64,000 nucleotides of DNA, from positions 496,001 to 560,000 of the forward strand of contig NZ_LT629770.1 in assembly GCF_900105335.1 (NCBI RefSeq), in the 5' to 3' direction. Made by a program: the position numbers and the translations under genes. The stretch is from Microbacterium paraoxydans (lineage in GTDB: Bacteria > Actinomycetota > Actinomycetes > Actinomycetales > Microbacteriaceae). Below, piece by piece: positions 29,106 through 37,577 of this stretch (positions are counted from its first letter, which is position 1; the number at the start of each line of letters is the position of its first letter). The notes beneath the pieces are model-generated. The model was not told where the DNA came from and did not search any database. It worked only from the letters and a program-made list of their open reading frames with translations.

Positions 29106-30037
29106 TCATCGACCTTCCCGACACGACCGTCAGCCAGGTCGCCAAGCAGCTCGTCAAGGTGCGCGAGGAGGGTGGCGCCGTCGCCCTCGGCCGCGTCCTC
29201 ACCCTGGTCATCGCGGCCCGCAAGGGCGTCGCGGAGGCCGCGATCGACGCGGCGAACGATGCGTCGCGCGAGCACCCGATGCGTGTGATCGTGCTGACCA
29301 CCGGCGACGGCGAGTCCCGCCTCGACGCGCAGATCCGCGTGGGCGGAGACGCCGGGGCCAGCGAGGTCGTCGTGCTGCACGCGCACGGCGCCGCCGCGAG
29401 CAACGAGGAGAGCCTGCTCACCGGACTGCTCCTGCCGGACGCCCCGGTGGTGGCGTGGTGGCCGGACGAGGCCCCCACCTCTCCAGCGACGTCGCCGCTC
29501 GGCCGCATCGCCCAGCGCCGGATCACCGACGCCGCCACGTCCCCAGATGTGCGCGACCGCCTCGCCCTCCTCGGGCGCACGCACGCTCCCGGCGACACCG
29601 ACCTCGCCTGGACGCGCCTCACGCACTGGCGCGAGCAGCTCGCCGCGGTGCTGGACCAGCCGCCGTACGAGACCATCACCGCCGTCGAGGTCCGGGGTGG
29701 GAGCGCCTCGCCCTCCACGGCACTGCTCGCCGCGTGGCTGCAGATGGCACTGGACGTGCCGGTGCGGTGGTCGTACGAGGACCCGGAGCACTGGCAGGAG
29801 GGCATCAAGTCGGTGCGCCTCACCCGGGAGTCCGGCGACATCCTCCTCGAGCGCCCGTCGCCCGGCGTCGCCGTCCTCACCCAGCCGAACCAGCCCGACC
29901 ACGATCTCCACCTGCCGCGGCGGACGCTGCGCGAGTGCCTCGCGGAGGAGCTGCGCAGGCTCGACCCCGACGTCCTGTACGGTCGAGTGATCACGGAGGG
30001 CTGGGAGAAGCTCGGTCCGCCCGAGACAGGAGAGTGA
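29102..30037 (+). CDS. opcA: Glucose-6-phosphate dehydrogenase assembly protein OpcA
   Basis: 311 aa from the GTG at 29102, overlapping the zwf stop; earlier in-frame codons lie within zwf. OpcA is required for, or allosterically supports, active Zwf in actinobacteria and cyanobacteria. Recognisable parts: N-terminal LPDTTVSQVAKQLVKVREEG, LLLPDAPVVAWWPDEAP, the DLAWTRLTHWREQLAAVLD segment and a C-terminal LRRLDPD-like stretch (EELRRLDPDVLYGRVI). A short gap with AGGAGAG leads to pgl. Confidence 0.94.
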   Translation: MIIDLPDTTVSQVAKQLVKVREEGGAVALGRVLTLVIAARKGVAEAAIDAANDASREHPMRVIVLTTGDGESRLDAQIRVGGDAGASEVVVLHAHGAAASNEESLLTGLLLPDAPVVAWWPDEAPTSPATSPLGRIAQRRITDAATSPDVRDRLALLGRTHAPGDTDLAWTRLTHWREQLAAVLDQPPYETITAVEVRGGSASPSTALLAAWLQMALDVPVRWSYEDPEHWQEGIKSVRLTRESGDILLERPSPGVAVLTQPNQPDHDLHLPRRTLRECLAEELRRLDPDVLYGRVITEGWEKLGPPETGE

Positions 30038-30042
30038 CCTCG

Positions 30043-30822
30043 ATGCCGGGATCGTCCGCAGAGAAGCGGGTCGTGGTCGAGGCCACCCCCGCCGCCCTCG
30101 CCCTCCGGGTCGCCGATCGCTTCCTCACCCGTGTCCGCGCGCGGACACGCAACGGCCGTCTGGCTCACGTCGCCCTGACGGGCGGCTCGATGGGCGGTGC
30201 CGTCCTGCGCGCTGTCCGGGACAACCCGCGGTCCGCTGAGATCGACTGGTCCCTCGTGCACTTCTGGTGGGGTGACGAGCGCTTCGTCCCGCAGGAGGAC
30301 GCGGACCGGAACGCCCTCCAGTCGCGGGAGGCGCTGCTCGACCACATCGACGTCCCCGCGGAGAACGTGCACGAGGTCGCCGCCTCGGACAGCGGTCTCG
30401 ACCTCGATGAGGCCGCCGCAGCGTACGCCGCCGAGCTCGCCCGCTTCGGCACCGAGGACCACCCGTGGCCGTCGTTCGCGGTGTGCTTCCTCGGCGTCGG
30501 TCCCGACGGCCACATCGCTTCGCTCTTCCCGGACCGGGAAGAGGTCACCGTGACCGATGCCGCGGCGCTGCCCGTGCGGGACTCCCCCAAGCCCCCGGCC
30601 GAGCGGGTCACCCTCACCCGCCCGGTCCTGAACGCCTCCAAGCGCGTCTGGCTCGTGCTCACGGGTGCCGACAAGGCATCGGCGCTCGGCCTCGCTCTCG
30701 CCGGCGCCAGCTACACGAGCGTTCCCGCAGCCGGGGCGAAGGGCCGCAAGCGGACGGTCTTCTTCGTCGACGAGGCCGCGGCATCCGAGGTCTCCCCCGA
30801 CCTCATCGACCAGGCCTACTGA
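30043..30822 (+). CDS. pgl: 6-phosphogluconolactonase
   Basis: 259 aa from the ATG at 30043 (AGGAG 10 nt upstream); the GTG at 30034 overlapping the opcA stop is an alternative. NagB-like fold: HVALTGGSMGGAVLRAV, VHFWWGDERFVPQEDADRN, the catalytic region LGVGPDGHIASLFPDREE, and RVTLTRPVLNASKRVWLVLTG broken across the last strand. It hydrolyses the lactone made by Zwf. Last gene of the operon; its stop overlaps the convergent DMT gene by 7 nt. Confidence 0.95.
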   Translation: MPGSSAEKRVVVEATPAALALRVADRFLTRVRARTRNGRLAHVALTGGSMGGAVLRAVRDNPRSAEIDWSLVHFWWGDERFVPQEDADRNALQSREALLDHIDVPAENVHEVAASDSGLDLDEAAAAYAAELARFGTEDHPWPSFAVCFLGVGPDGHIASLFPDREEVTVTDAAALPVRDSPKPPAERVTLTRPVLNASKRVWLVLTGADKASALGLALAGASYTSVPAAGAKGRKRTVFFVDEAAASEVSPDLIDQAY

Positions 30823-31874
30823 GCGTCCGGGCCGCGTGTCTCACGCGGGTCCGGCTGCTCCGGCGCACCCGATGCGGGAGCAGCCGGCGGGGTGGCGGGA
30901 TCGCTCCCCCGGGTGATGCCGAGCTCCTGGCTCTCGCTGAGGACCTGCGGGTGGAACCGGGCGAGCCCGACGACGCCCCAGACGGCGATGCTGCCGGCGA
31001 CGCCGAAGATGATGAAGACCCACCACGGAGCCGCCGCGGCCTCACCGAGTACGAGCATGCCGATGAGCACGGCCACCATGGGGTCGACCACCGTCAGACC
31101 GGCGATGACGAGGTCCGGCGGACCGGAGCTGTAGGCGGTCTGCACGAAGTACGCGCCGACGGCACCCGCCGAGAGCAACGCGAGCAGGCAGACCGCGGTG
31201 ATCCATTCGAACTGGCCGGCCTCGATGCGCTTGATGATGACCTTCGCGAGGGTGGCGACGAAACCGTAGAGGATGCCGGCGCCGATGATGTAGAACAGCG
31301 CCCGCATCCGGTGCCGGAGGATGAGCCAGCACGCCCCGAGCACGATGATCACGACGAGCAGGATCGCGAGGATGACGAACAGCTCGCGGTCCGTGACCTC
31401 CTTCTCCGTGGCGTAGATCGCGGCGAAGAACACGAAGAGGAAGATGCCGCCGACACAGGCGATGATCGCGGTGAGCGACTGCCGCGTGGGGGCGTGACCG
31501 GAGATGCGGGCGTTGAGCAGCGTCGTGATGACCAGCGCGATGGCGCCGAGAGGCTGCACCACGATGAGCGGTGCTTTCACGAGCGCCGCGAGCTGGCAGA
31601 CGATCGCGAGTCCCAGCATGAGCGTCCCGATCACCCAGGACGGGCGGGTGAACAGGCGCTTGAGCTGATCGAAGCTGAGGCCGGCGGCGCCGTCGGAGCC
31701 GCTGAGCCGCTCGACCTTCTCCACGCCCCGGTGCTGGTACTGCGCGCCGAGCGACATGAACACGGCACCGGCGAGAGCCAGCGGGATCCCGAGGAGCAGG
31801 TCCGGGTTCTGGAACGCGCCGACAAGCTGGTCGCCGACGTCCTCGACCGTCCCCATCCACACCCCTGCGCTCAC
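30816..31874 (-). CDS. DMT-superfamily transporter, NIPA/EamA-like
   Basis: 352 aa with about nine to ten helices, no signal peptide. Structure follows the drug/metabolite-transporter plan: IPLALAGAVFMSLGAQYQH, the QPLGAIALVITTLL helix, and a second EamA half with LVIAGLTVVDPMVAVLIGML. The QYQHRGVEK loop and overall plan resemble the NIPA-like magnesium-transport branch, so both metabolite and Mg2+ transport remain possible. The GTG at 31874 is 6 nt after a TAGGGT (leaderless); an ATG at 31856 with AGGGG is the alternative. The 3' end overlaps pgl. Confidence 0.8.
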   Translation of the reverse strand: MSAGVWMGTVEDVGDQLVGAFQNPDLLLGIPLALAGAVFMSLGAQYQHRGVEKVERLSGSDGAAGLSFDQLKRLFTRPSWVIGTLMLGLAIVCQLAALVKAPLIVVQPLGAIALVITTLLNARISGHAPTRQSLTAIIACVGGIFLFVFFAAIYATEKEVTDRELFVILAILLVVIIVLGACWLILRHRMRALFYIIGAGILYGFVATLAKVIIKRIEAGQFEWITAVCLLALLSAGAVGAYFVQTAYSSGPPDLVIAGLTVVDPMVAVLIGMLVLGEAAAAPWWVFIIFGVAGSIAVWGVVGLARFHPQVLSESQELGITRGSDPATPPAAPASGAPEQPDPRETRGPDAQ

Positions 31875-31880
31875 AGTACG

Positions 31881-31886
31881 ACCCTA
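31881..31886 (-). promoter_or_regulatory. Candidate -10 element, DMT transporter (leaderless)
   Basis: TAGGGT on the minus strand, 6 nt (CGTACT) before the GTG at 31874. It lies where the -35 of the divergent def promoter should be. Confidence 0.5.
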
Positions 31887-31905
31887 CCCGGAGAGTGCCG
31901 CGGAC

Positions 31906-31911
31906 TAGGGT
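31906..31911 (+). promoter_or_regulatory. Candidate -10 element, def (leaderless)
   Basis: TAGGGT on the plus strand, 6 nt (TGTGAC) before the GTG at 31918. The whole divergent region between the two start codons is 43 bp. Confidence 0.5.
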
Positions 31912-31917
31912 TGTGAC

Positions 31918-32484
31918 GTGGCTGTCCTTCCGATTCGCATCATGGGCGATCCCGTCCTGCACTCCCCCGCCTCCCCCGTCGAGGCGATCACCGACGAGAT
32001 CCGCACCCTCGTCGCCGACATGTTCGAGACCATGGACGCCGCGCCCGGCGTCGGTCTCGCCGCCCCTCAGGTGGGGGTGCCGCTGCGGATCTACACGTAC
32101 TCCTACGTCGACGACGACGACCAGCCGTGGCGCGGTGTGCTCATCAACCCCGAACTGTGGATGACGCCGACGGAACCGGGCGCGCCGGACCCCGAGCTGG
32201 AGTCCGAGGGCTGCCTGTCCTTCCCGGGCGAGCGGTTCCCCCTGCGCCGGTCCGACCGCGTGCGGGTGACGGCGACGGATCTGGACGGCAGCCCGGTCAC
32301 GCTGGAGGTGGACGGCTGGCGCGCTCGCATCATGCAGCACGAGTTCGACCACCTCGACGGCGTGCTCTACATCGACCGCCTCTCGGACTCCGACTGGAAG
32401 ACGACGCAGAAGATCGCTCGCAAGCGCGGCTGGGGACGCCCGGGGGCCAGCTGGCTCCCCGGAGTGGATGACCTCGAGGGCTGA
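31918..32484 (+). CDS. def: Peptide deformylase
   Basis: 188 aa, GTG start. Removes the N-formyl group from nascent proteins; metal-dependent. All three signature motifs are intact: GVGLAAPQVG, EGCLSFPGE (metal Cys) and HEFDHLDGVLY (two metal His and the catalytic Glu). The C-terminal basic extension (KTTQKIARKRGW) is usual for actinobacterial enzymes. It appears to have its own leaderless promoter, shared back to back with the DMT gene. Confidence 0.97.
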   Translation: MAVLPIRIMGDPVLHSPASPVEAITDEIRTLVADMFETMDAAPGVGLAAPQVGVPLRIYTYSYVDDDDQPWRGVLINPELWMTPTEPGAPDPELESEGCLSFPGERFPLRRSDRVRVTATDLDGSPVTLEVDGWRARIMQHEFDHLDGVLYIDRLSDSDWKTTQKIARKRGWGRPGASWLPGVDDLEG

Positions 32485-32600
32485 TCCCATTCAGCCCACG
32501 CACAGCATCCTTCAAGTTGCGTCATAGACTCCGGGCACTATAGCGTGTTCGCGGCGGGGATATTCAGCATGCCCCGCGTCACGCTCTGAAGGGGAAATCC

Positions 32601-33116
32601 ATGATGAAGTCGCGCACCCGTCGCGCACTCGTGCTCACCGGTTCGGCTGTCGCCGTCTCGCTCGCCCTCACCGGCTGCAGCGCGATCAACAGCATCCTCG
32701 GCGGCGGTCGCGCCGACGCCGACCGCGACGAGGAGACCGGTCAGGTCACCGAGAGCGCGAACATCGACGTGTTCTCCGTGAAGCTCGGCGACTGCATGCT
32801 CGAGACCGGCTCCGGGATGCTCACCGACGCGAACGTCGTGCCGTGCTCCGAGCCGCACGACGAAGAGGTCTTCTACGAGATCAAGATGGACGACGGCGAG
32901 TACTCGGAGGACGCCATCAGCGCCGCGTCCGAGGAGTGCATCGGCGACGCGTACACGTCCTTCGTCGGCGTCTCGTACCAGGAGTCCGCCCTGGACGTGA
33001 CCACGCTCACCCCCAGCAAGGACTCGTGGGAGCAGGCCAACGACCGCGTGATCCAGTGCATCATCATCGACCCGGCCGGACAGGTCGAGGGATCGCTCAA
33101 GGGCGCCGCTCGCTGA
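32601..33116 (+). CDS. Lipoprotein with septum-formation domain
   Basis: 171 aa. Signal peptide with lipobox LTGC, so the mature protein starts at the Cys near residue 26. Then an acidic spacer (DADRDEETGQ) and one Septum_form-like domain: VFSVKLGDCML, VVPCSEPHDEEVFYE, ECIGDAYTSFVG, and SWEQANDRVIQCIII, with four paired Cys. The domain is named from a protein linked to septation; its function here is unknown. A TATAGC -10-like box lies about 70 bp upstream; GAAGGGGAAATCC is the ribosome-binding site. A strong hairpin follows. Confidence 0.82.
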   Translation: MMKSRTRRALVLTGSAVAVSLALTGCSAINSILGGGRADADRDEETGQVTESANIDVFSVKLGDCMLETGSGMLTDANVVPCSEPHDEEVFYEIKMDDGEYSEDAISAASEECIGDAYTSFVGVSYQESALDVTTLTPSKDSWEQANDRVIQCIIIDPAGQVEGSLKGAAR

Positions 33117-33131
33117 TCAGACCGCACCTTC

Positions 33132-33165
33132 ACGAAGGGCTCCGCCGCGAGGCGGGGCCCTTCGT
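33132..33165 (+). terminator. Terminator hairpin after septum-domain lipoprotein
   Basis: ACGAAGGGCTCCGCC pairs with GGCGGGGCCCTTCGT (15 bp, one U.G) around a GCGA tetraloop, followed by CGTC. Located between convergent genes. Confidence 0.8.
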
Positions 33166-33180
33166 CGTCCGTGCCACGGC

Positions 33181-34593
33181 TCAGCCGTCCGCGGCACGGA
33201 GAGCGAGCCACGCCGCGACGCGGTCGTCCGGATCGGACAGCGAGAGGCCCGTGAGGTCCTCGATCCGTCGGACGCGGGTCGTCAGCGTCTGCCGGTGGAT
33301 GCGCAGTCGCGCCGCGCTCTCGCTCCACGCCCCGTTGCACGTGAGGAACACCCGGAGCGTGTCGAGGAGCTCGGCCGGCCGCTCGGCTGCGCGCAGCGGG
33401 TCGAGCAGACGCGCAAGGCGCGTGGTCTGATCCGGGTCCAGCGCCCCGAGCACGAACGACACCGTCGGAATGGCCTCGTAGCGGACCACGCGTTCGCCGC
33501 CGGTGCGCGCGGCCTCGCAGGCGTGCCGCGCCTCGTCGATGCTGCGGGCGAGGGCATCCGTACCCGCCGGTCGGCCGAGACCGAGGTAGAGCGTCGAGGC
33601 GAACGCCCTGGCGCGATGCGCGATCTGGTCGGCATGGTCCTCGCGCACGACGCCCTGCACGATTCCCCGTTGCGACGTGAAGACGTGCTCGGCGCCGAGC
33701 TCGTCGAGCCAGAGACCGAGCAGATGCTCGACGTCGACACCGCTGGTGCGGGACGCGAGCGCGAAACCCACCAGCACGCGCTCGTGCACGCCCCAGCGGC
33801 GGAGCAGACGAGTGGCCTCCTCCCCTCCCTCGCGGACGGTCTCGAACATCATCGAGCGGCCGAGGCGCTCCAGCTGGCTGCTGTCCCGGGTGCGCATCAG
33901 GAGATCGAGCAGCGCCGCGGCCTGCGAGCTCAGTTCGCGACCGCGGCCGGAGCTGTCGTTGCGCGGAGCGGTCACGAGCTGCGCGGTGATGTCCTGGCCA
34001 GGACCGACCGGGTGCACCTGCAGGGCGCGATGGCGCACCCGCACCGGTCGGCCGACGGCGACGGCGATCGCATCGTCGATGTGCAGGCTTCCTGCTCCTG
34101 CGGTCGTGATGACCTCGCCATGCCGATCCAGGAGCACCGCCCACCCGTCGATGCGGTGCGCCAGCTCCGCGATGACGCCGGTGATGCCGCTGCGCCGCGC
34201 CGCCAGCGTGAGCACCCGCATCGCCGAGGTGATGGCGCGAGCCTCCGCCGCCTGATCGACGGCGAGGAGCGAGGTCAGCGTCGGTACCACCAGCGGCGGT
34301 GACAGGGGGACCCCGACGATGGCCGTGAACCCCGCGTCCCGCACGGCTTCGCGAAGACGGGGGCTGTCGTCGCTCGTGACCACCACGGTCTCCCCCAGCG
34401 CGGCACGGCGGTCGCCGCCGACGCCGAGGAGCGCGGCCTCTTCGGCTACGACGAGCGTCGCGTGGAGCGGATCCACCGGCGGACCGAAGTCGTCGAGGGG
34501 AAGGACCGCGTTGACCGGCCGCGCTCCGGGAACAGCGCCCGGCAGCAGTTCCGCCCGGAGATACCTGGCCACGGAGGCGACGTCACGAGCCAC
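33181..34593 (-). CDS. PucR family transcriptional regulator
   Basis: 470 aa, GTG at 34593. N-terminal purine-catabolism/PucR sensory part (LHATLVVAEEAALLGVGGDR, ETVVVTSDDSPRLREAVRDA), a central GGDEF-like region, and a C-terminal helix-turn-helix: FLTCNGAWSESAARLRIHRQ followed by TLTTRVRRIEDLTGLSLSD. PucR regulators control catabolic genes for purines and other small nitrogen or carbon compounds. It is divergent from the alcohol dehydrogenase and permease, which are its likely targets. A TATGAT -10-like box lies exactly 6 nt before the start. Confidence 0.9.
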   Translation of the reverse strand: MARDVASVARYLRAELLPGAVPGARPVNAVLPLDDFGPPVDPLHATLVVAEEAALLGVGGDRRAALGETVVVTSDDSPRLREAVRDAGFTAIVGVPLSPPLVVPTLTSLLAVDQAAEARAITSAMRVLTLAARRSGITGVIAELAHRIDGWAVLLDRHGEVITTAGAGSLHIDDAIAVAVGRPVRVRHRALQVHPVGPGQDITAQLVTAPRNDSSGRGRELSSQAAALLDLLMRTRDSSQLERLGRSMMFETVREGGEEATRLLRRWGVHERVLVGFALASRTSGVDVEHLLGLWLDELGAEHVFTSQRGIVQGVVREDHADQIAHRARAFASTLYLGLGRPAGTDALARSIDEARHACEAARTGGERVVRYEAIPTVSFVLGALDPDQTTRLARLLDPLRAAERPAELLDTLRVFLTCNGAWSESAARLRIHRQTLTTRVRRIEDLTGLSLSDPDDRVAAWLALRAADG

Positions 34594-34599
34594 CCTCCG

Positions 34600-34605
34600 A
34601 TCATA
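34600..34605 (-). promoter_or_regulatory. Candidate -10 element, pucR-type gene (leaderless)
   Basis: TATGAT, then CGGAGG, then GTG at 34593: 6-nt spacing. The CGGAGG could also act as a ribosome-binding site on a longer transcript. Confidence 0.45.
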
Positions 34606-34671
34606 CAGATTGTCGAAGAGCAGCCGCTCTGTTCACGCTTCTGTCGGATGCCGAGGGCTTCCGCTCTCTCC

Positions 34672-34677
34672 TAGCAT
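34672..34677 (+). promoter_or_regulatory. Candidate -10 element for alcohol dehydrogenase/permease unit
   Basis: TAGCAT 30 bp before the ATG at 34708, in the 114-bp gap shared with pucR. GAAGGATGTC precedes the start codon. Confidence 0.35.
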
Positions 34678-34707
34678 CGTGCGCATCCCCACTTCCCGAA
34701 GGATGTC

Positions 34708-35805
34708 ATGAAAGCTGTTGTCTTCCGCGACCCCCAGTCGCCCATCGAGTTCGTCGACGTCGACCTCGCTCCGCCCCGCGCCGGTGAGGTGCGCGTACGC
34801 ATCGCCGCCGCCGGTGTCTGCCACTCCGACCTGCACGTCAAGCGCGGCGAGTGGGACGCCGCCGCTCCCCTGGTCATGGGCCACGAGGGCTCCGGCGTCG
34901 TCACCGAACTGGGCGAGGGCGTCACCACGCTCGCTGTCGGCGACCACGTCGTGCTGAGCTGGGTGCCGCCGTGCGGCGAGTGCCGCTACTGCCGCGCCGG
35001 TCACGAGGCCCGCTGCCAGAAGGTCGCCACCGTGGTCGCTCCCCTCGGCGTGCTCTTCGACGGCACGTCGCGGCTGAGCCGCGACGGCGAGCAGCTGCAC
35101 CACTACCTGGGTGTGTCGTCCTTCGCGGAGGAGGTCGTCGTCCCCGCATCCGGAGCCGTGAAGGTCCGCGACGACGCGCCCCTCGACGTCATCGCCGTGG
35201 TCGGCTGCGCTGTCGCGACCGGTGTCGGCGCCGTCCTGAACACCGCCGCCGTAGAACCCGGATCGACCGTCGCCGTGATCGGCTGCGGGGGCGTGGGCCT
35301 CAACGTCGTCCAGGGCGCCCGACTCGCCGGTGCCGAGCGCATCGTCGCGATCGACGTGCGGCCGGAGAAGACGCAGATGGCCCTGCAGTTCGGGGCCACG
35401 GACCGCATCGACGCCTCCCAGGGCGACGCCGTGGCGCAGCTGCGGGAGCTCATCCCGGACGGCGTCGACTACGCCTTCGACGCGATCGGACGCACCTCCA
35501 CGACCGAGCAGTCCATCCAGATGCTCGGACTCGGCGGCGCCGCGGTCATCGTCGGGCTGCCGCCCACGGGAGCACGCGCCTCGTTCGAGCCGCTCGTCCT
35601 CGCCGAGGCCGACCAGCGCATCCTCGGCTCGAACTACGGCTCGGTGCGGCCGTCGATCGACGTCCCCGCGCTCGTGGACCGCTACATGGACGGGCAGCTC
35701 AAGATCGATCCGTTGATCTCCGGTCGCCGTCCGCTCTCCGAGGCCGCCGCCGCCCTGGACGACCTCGACGGCGGCTCGGCACTGCGTACCCTCCTCATCC
35801 CCTGA
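34708..35805 (+). CDS. Zinc-dependent alcohol dehydrogenase
   Basis: 365 aa, medium-chain dehydrogenase. Catalytic zinc site GVCHSDLH and GHEGSGVV; structural zinc site CGECRYCRAGHEARC with its four Cys; Rossmann motif GCGGVGLNVVQGARLAGA. It resembles the class III/mycothiol- or aryl-alcohol-like branch (NAD-dependent, IDVRPEKTQMALQFGA). The gene is divergent from a PucR regulator and 44 nt ahead of an APC permease, which suggests oxidation of an alcohol or aldehyde derived from an imported amine or amino acid (inference). The physiological substrate is unknown. Confidence 0.9.
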   Translation: MKAVVFRDPQSPIEFVDVDLAPPRAGEVRVRIAAAGVCHSDLHVKRGEWDAAAPLVMGHEGSGVVTELGEGVTTLAVGDHVVLSWVPPCGECRYCRAGHEARCQKVATVVAPLGVLFDGTSRLSRDGEQLHHYLGVSSFAEEVVVPASGAVKVRDDAPLDVIAVVGCAVATGVGAVLNTAAVEPGSTVAVIGCGGVGLNVVQGARLAGAERIVAIDVRPEKTQMALQFGATDRIDASQGDAVAQLRELIPDGVDYAFDAIGRTSTTEQSIQMLGLGGAAVIVGLPPTGARASFEPLVLAEADQRILGSNYGSVRPSIDVPALVDRYMDGQLKIDPLISGRRPLSEAAAALDDLDGGSALRTLLIP

Positions 35806-35849
35806 CCGCCGCGCGCGGCCCATCCCTGAAACCCGAAACCAGGAGAACC

Positions 35850-37286
35850 ATGTCAGACACCGTCGTCGCCCCGCCCGGCGGCCCGCAGGATGCCGGGCTC
35901 CGCACCGGCGTCATGAGCGGACCCGAGCTCGCCGCCCAGGCCATCGCCAACATCGCCCCCAGCGCCGTCATCGCCTTCACGGCCGCCGCCATCTTCCTCG
36001 GCGCCGGGAACGGCACCATCTACGCCTTCGCACTGGCCACCATCGTGATCCTGTGCGTCGGATACTGCGTGGTGGTGTTCGCTCGCAAGCACGCCTCGGC
36101 AGGCTCGCTGTACACCTACGTGTCGAAGGGCCTCGGCCCGTTCGGCGCCTTCCTCGCCGGGGTCACCCTGCTGATCGGCTGCTTCGGCATCGCGGCGGCC
36201 TCCCTCAGCGGCTCGGTCAGCTACATGGGGCAGTTCCTGAGCATGCTGGGCCTGCCCGCCCAGGGGCTTGGCTGGGACATCGGCCTGGCGATCCTGCTCG
36301 GTGGCCTGGCGACGCTGTTCACCATCCGCGGCATCCGTCTGTCCGCCCGGGTCTCGCTCGTCCTCGAGCTGCTCTCCGTCGGCATCATCCTGGTGCTCCT
36401 CATCGCGGCGCTCGCGTGGGCGGGTCCCTCCGCCTGGGACCCCGCGCAGGTCCTCGCGACCGGCTCATCGTTCCAGGGCATCGCGTCCGGCATGGTGCTG
36501 GGCATCCTGGGCTTCGTCGGCTTCTCCTCTGCGGACGCCCTCGGCCGCGAGGCCAAGGAGCCGTACAAGGCGATCCCCCGCGCCATCATGTGGAGCGCCC
36601 TCGGCGTCGGCGTGCTCTACGTCTTCGCCGCGTACACGCAGATCGCGGTCCTCGGCGACGACCTCGCCACCGCCGCGAGCCCGCTGGAGAGCATGTCCGC
36701 CCTCATCGGCATGCCGGGCTGGTTCGCGGCCGTGCTCACGTTCGGCGTCTCGGCGTCGTTCTTCGCGGTCGTCGTCGCCCCGCTCAACGTGATCGGCCGC
36801 ATCGTCTACGTGATGGGCAAGGAAGGCGTCGTCGCGGAGCGCTTCGGACGCACCCACGAGCAGCACCTCACGCCGCACCGCGTGCTCATCCTCGCCGGTG
36901 CCGCGGCGATCACGGTCGACATCGTGCTACTGGTGGCGGGAGCGGCGACGGGCGACATCCTCGTCTGGGTCAACACCTGGGGCACCTACGGCTACATGGT
37001 CGCCTACGCCCTCGTCGCCATCGCGTGCGTGGTCTACACGCAGCGGGCCAAGATGCGGAACGGTCTGGTGAAGGTGTGCGCCACGGTCGCGGTCGTGACG
37101 ATGGCGTACGTCTTCTTCGCGAACGTGTGGCCCGTGCCCGCCTTCCCGTACAACGTGATCCCGTACGTGTTCCTCGTGACCGTCGCCCTCGCGCTCACCC
37201 GGTACGCCTACCTCGCCCGGCGTCGCCCTGACGTCATCGCCCGGATCGGCAACACCGAGACGAGCGCCATGGAGGGCGTCGGCTGA
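35850..37286 (+). CDS. APC family amino acid/amine permease
   Basis: 478 aa from the ATG at 35850 with CAGGAGAACC upstream. About twelve helices; the APC N-terminus is clear (GVMSGPELAAQAIANIAPSA), followed by FARKHASAGSLYTYVSKGLG, SADALGREAKEPYKAIPRAI, the conserved Glu/Arg region of the family, and GRTHEQHLTPHRV. It imports an amino acid or amine with protons. Likely co-transcribed with the alcohol dehydrogenase; a very strong hairpin follows. Substrate unresolved. Confidence 0.9.
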   Translation: MSDTVVAPPGGPQDAGLRTGVMSGPELAAQAIANIAPSAVIAFTAAAIFLGAGNGTIYAFALATIVILCVGYCVVVFARKHASAGSLYTYVSKGLGPFGAFLAGVTLLIGCFGIAAASLSGSVSYMGQFLSMLGLPAQGLGWDIGLAILLGGLATLFTIRGIRLSARVSLVLELLSVGIILVLLIAALAWAGPSAWDPAQVLATGSSFQGIASGMVLGILGFVGFSSADALGREAKEPYKAIPRAIMWSALGVGVLYVFAAYTQIAVLGDDLATAASPLESMSALIGMPGWFAAVLTFGVSASFFAVVVAPLNVIGRIVYVMGKEGVVAERFGRTHEQHLTPHRVLILAGAAAITVDIVLLVAGAATGDILVWVNTWGTYGYMVAYALVAIACVVYTQRAKMRNGLVKVCATVAVVTMAYVFFANVWPVPAFPYNVIPYVFLVTVALALTRYAYLARRRPDVIARIGNTETSAMEGVG

Positions 37287-37300
37287 ACCGTCCTCTTCGA

Positions 37301-37336
37301 CAGGAAGAGCCCCTCCGCGAGGAGGGGCTCTTCCTG
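37301..37336 (+). terminator. Strong terminator after APC permease
   Basis: Perfect 16-bp stem CAGGAAGAGCCCCTCC / GGAGGGGCTCTTCCTG with GCGA tetraloop, 15 nt after the stop. Confidence 0.85.
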
Positions 37337-37371
37337 TATCCGGGCGTGCCGCCGAGCGGTCCGGGAACGGA

Positions 37372-37399
37372 AGAAGCCCCCTCCGTGGAGGGGGCTTCT
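37372..37399 (-). terminator. Terminator hairpin of tRNA-Asn
   Basis: Perfect 13-bp stem AGAAGCCCCCTCC / GGAGGGGGCTTCT with a 2-base apex (GT), 5 nt past the tRNA 3' end on the minus strand, followed by a short TC-rich run. Confidence 0.7.
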
Positions 37400-37404
37400 C
37401 TCGT

Positions 37405-37480
37405 TGGCTCCCCGGCTTGGACTCGAACCAAGAACCTGCCGGTTAACAGCCGGCTGCTCTGCCAATTGAGCTACCGAGGA
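37405..37480 (-). tRNA. tRNA-Asn (anticodon GTT)
   Basis: 73-nt body at 37408-37480 plus encoded CCA (37405-37407). Acceptor stem TCCTCGG / CCGGGGA (one U.G), discriminator G, D-arm with GCTCAATTGGCAGAGC, anticodon stem-loop GCCGGCTGTTAACCGGC reading GTT, and T-arm GGTTCGAGTCC. A hairpin terminator follows. It stands alone, not in a tRNA cluster. Confidence 0.97.
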
Positions 37481-37577
37481 ATGTGCGCCGCGGTGCGGGC
37501 AACTCGTCAAGCTTAGCAAACTCGAGACGCTGTTCGTGACACCGGGCCGCCTTCCGCGCCCCTCGGGCGTGTCGCGC

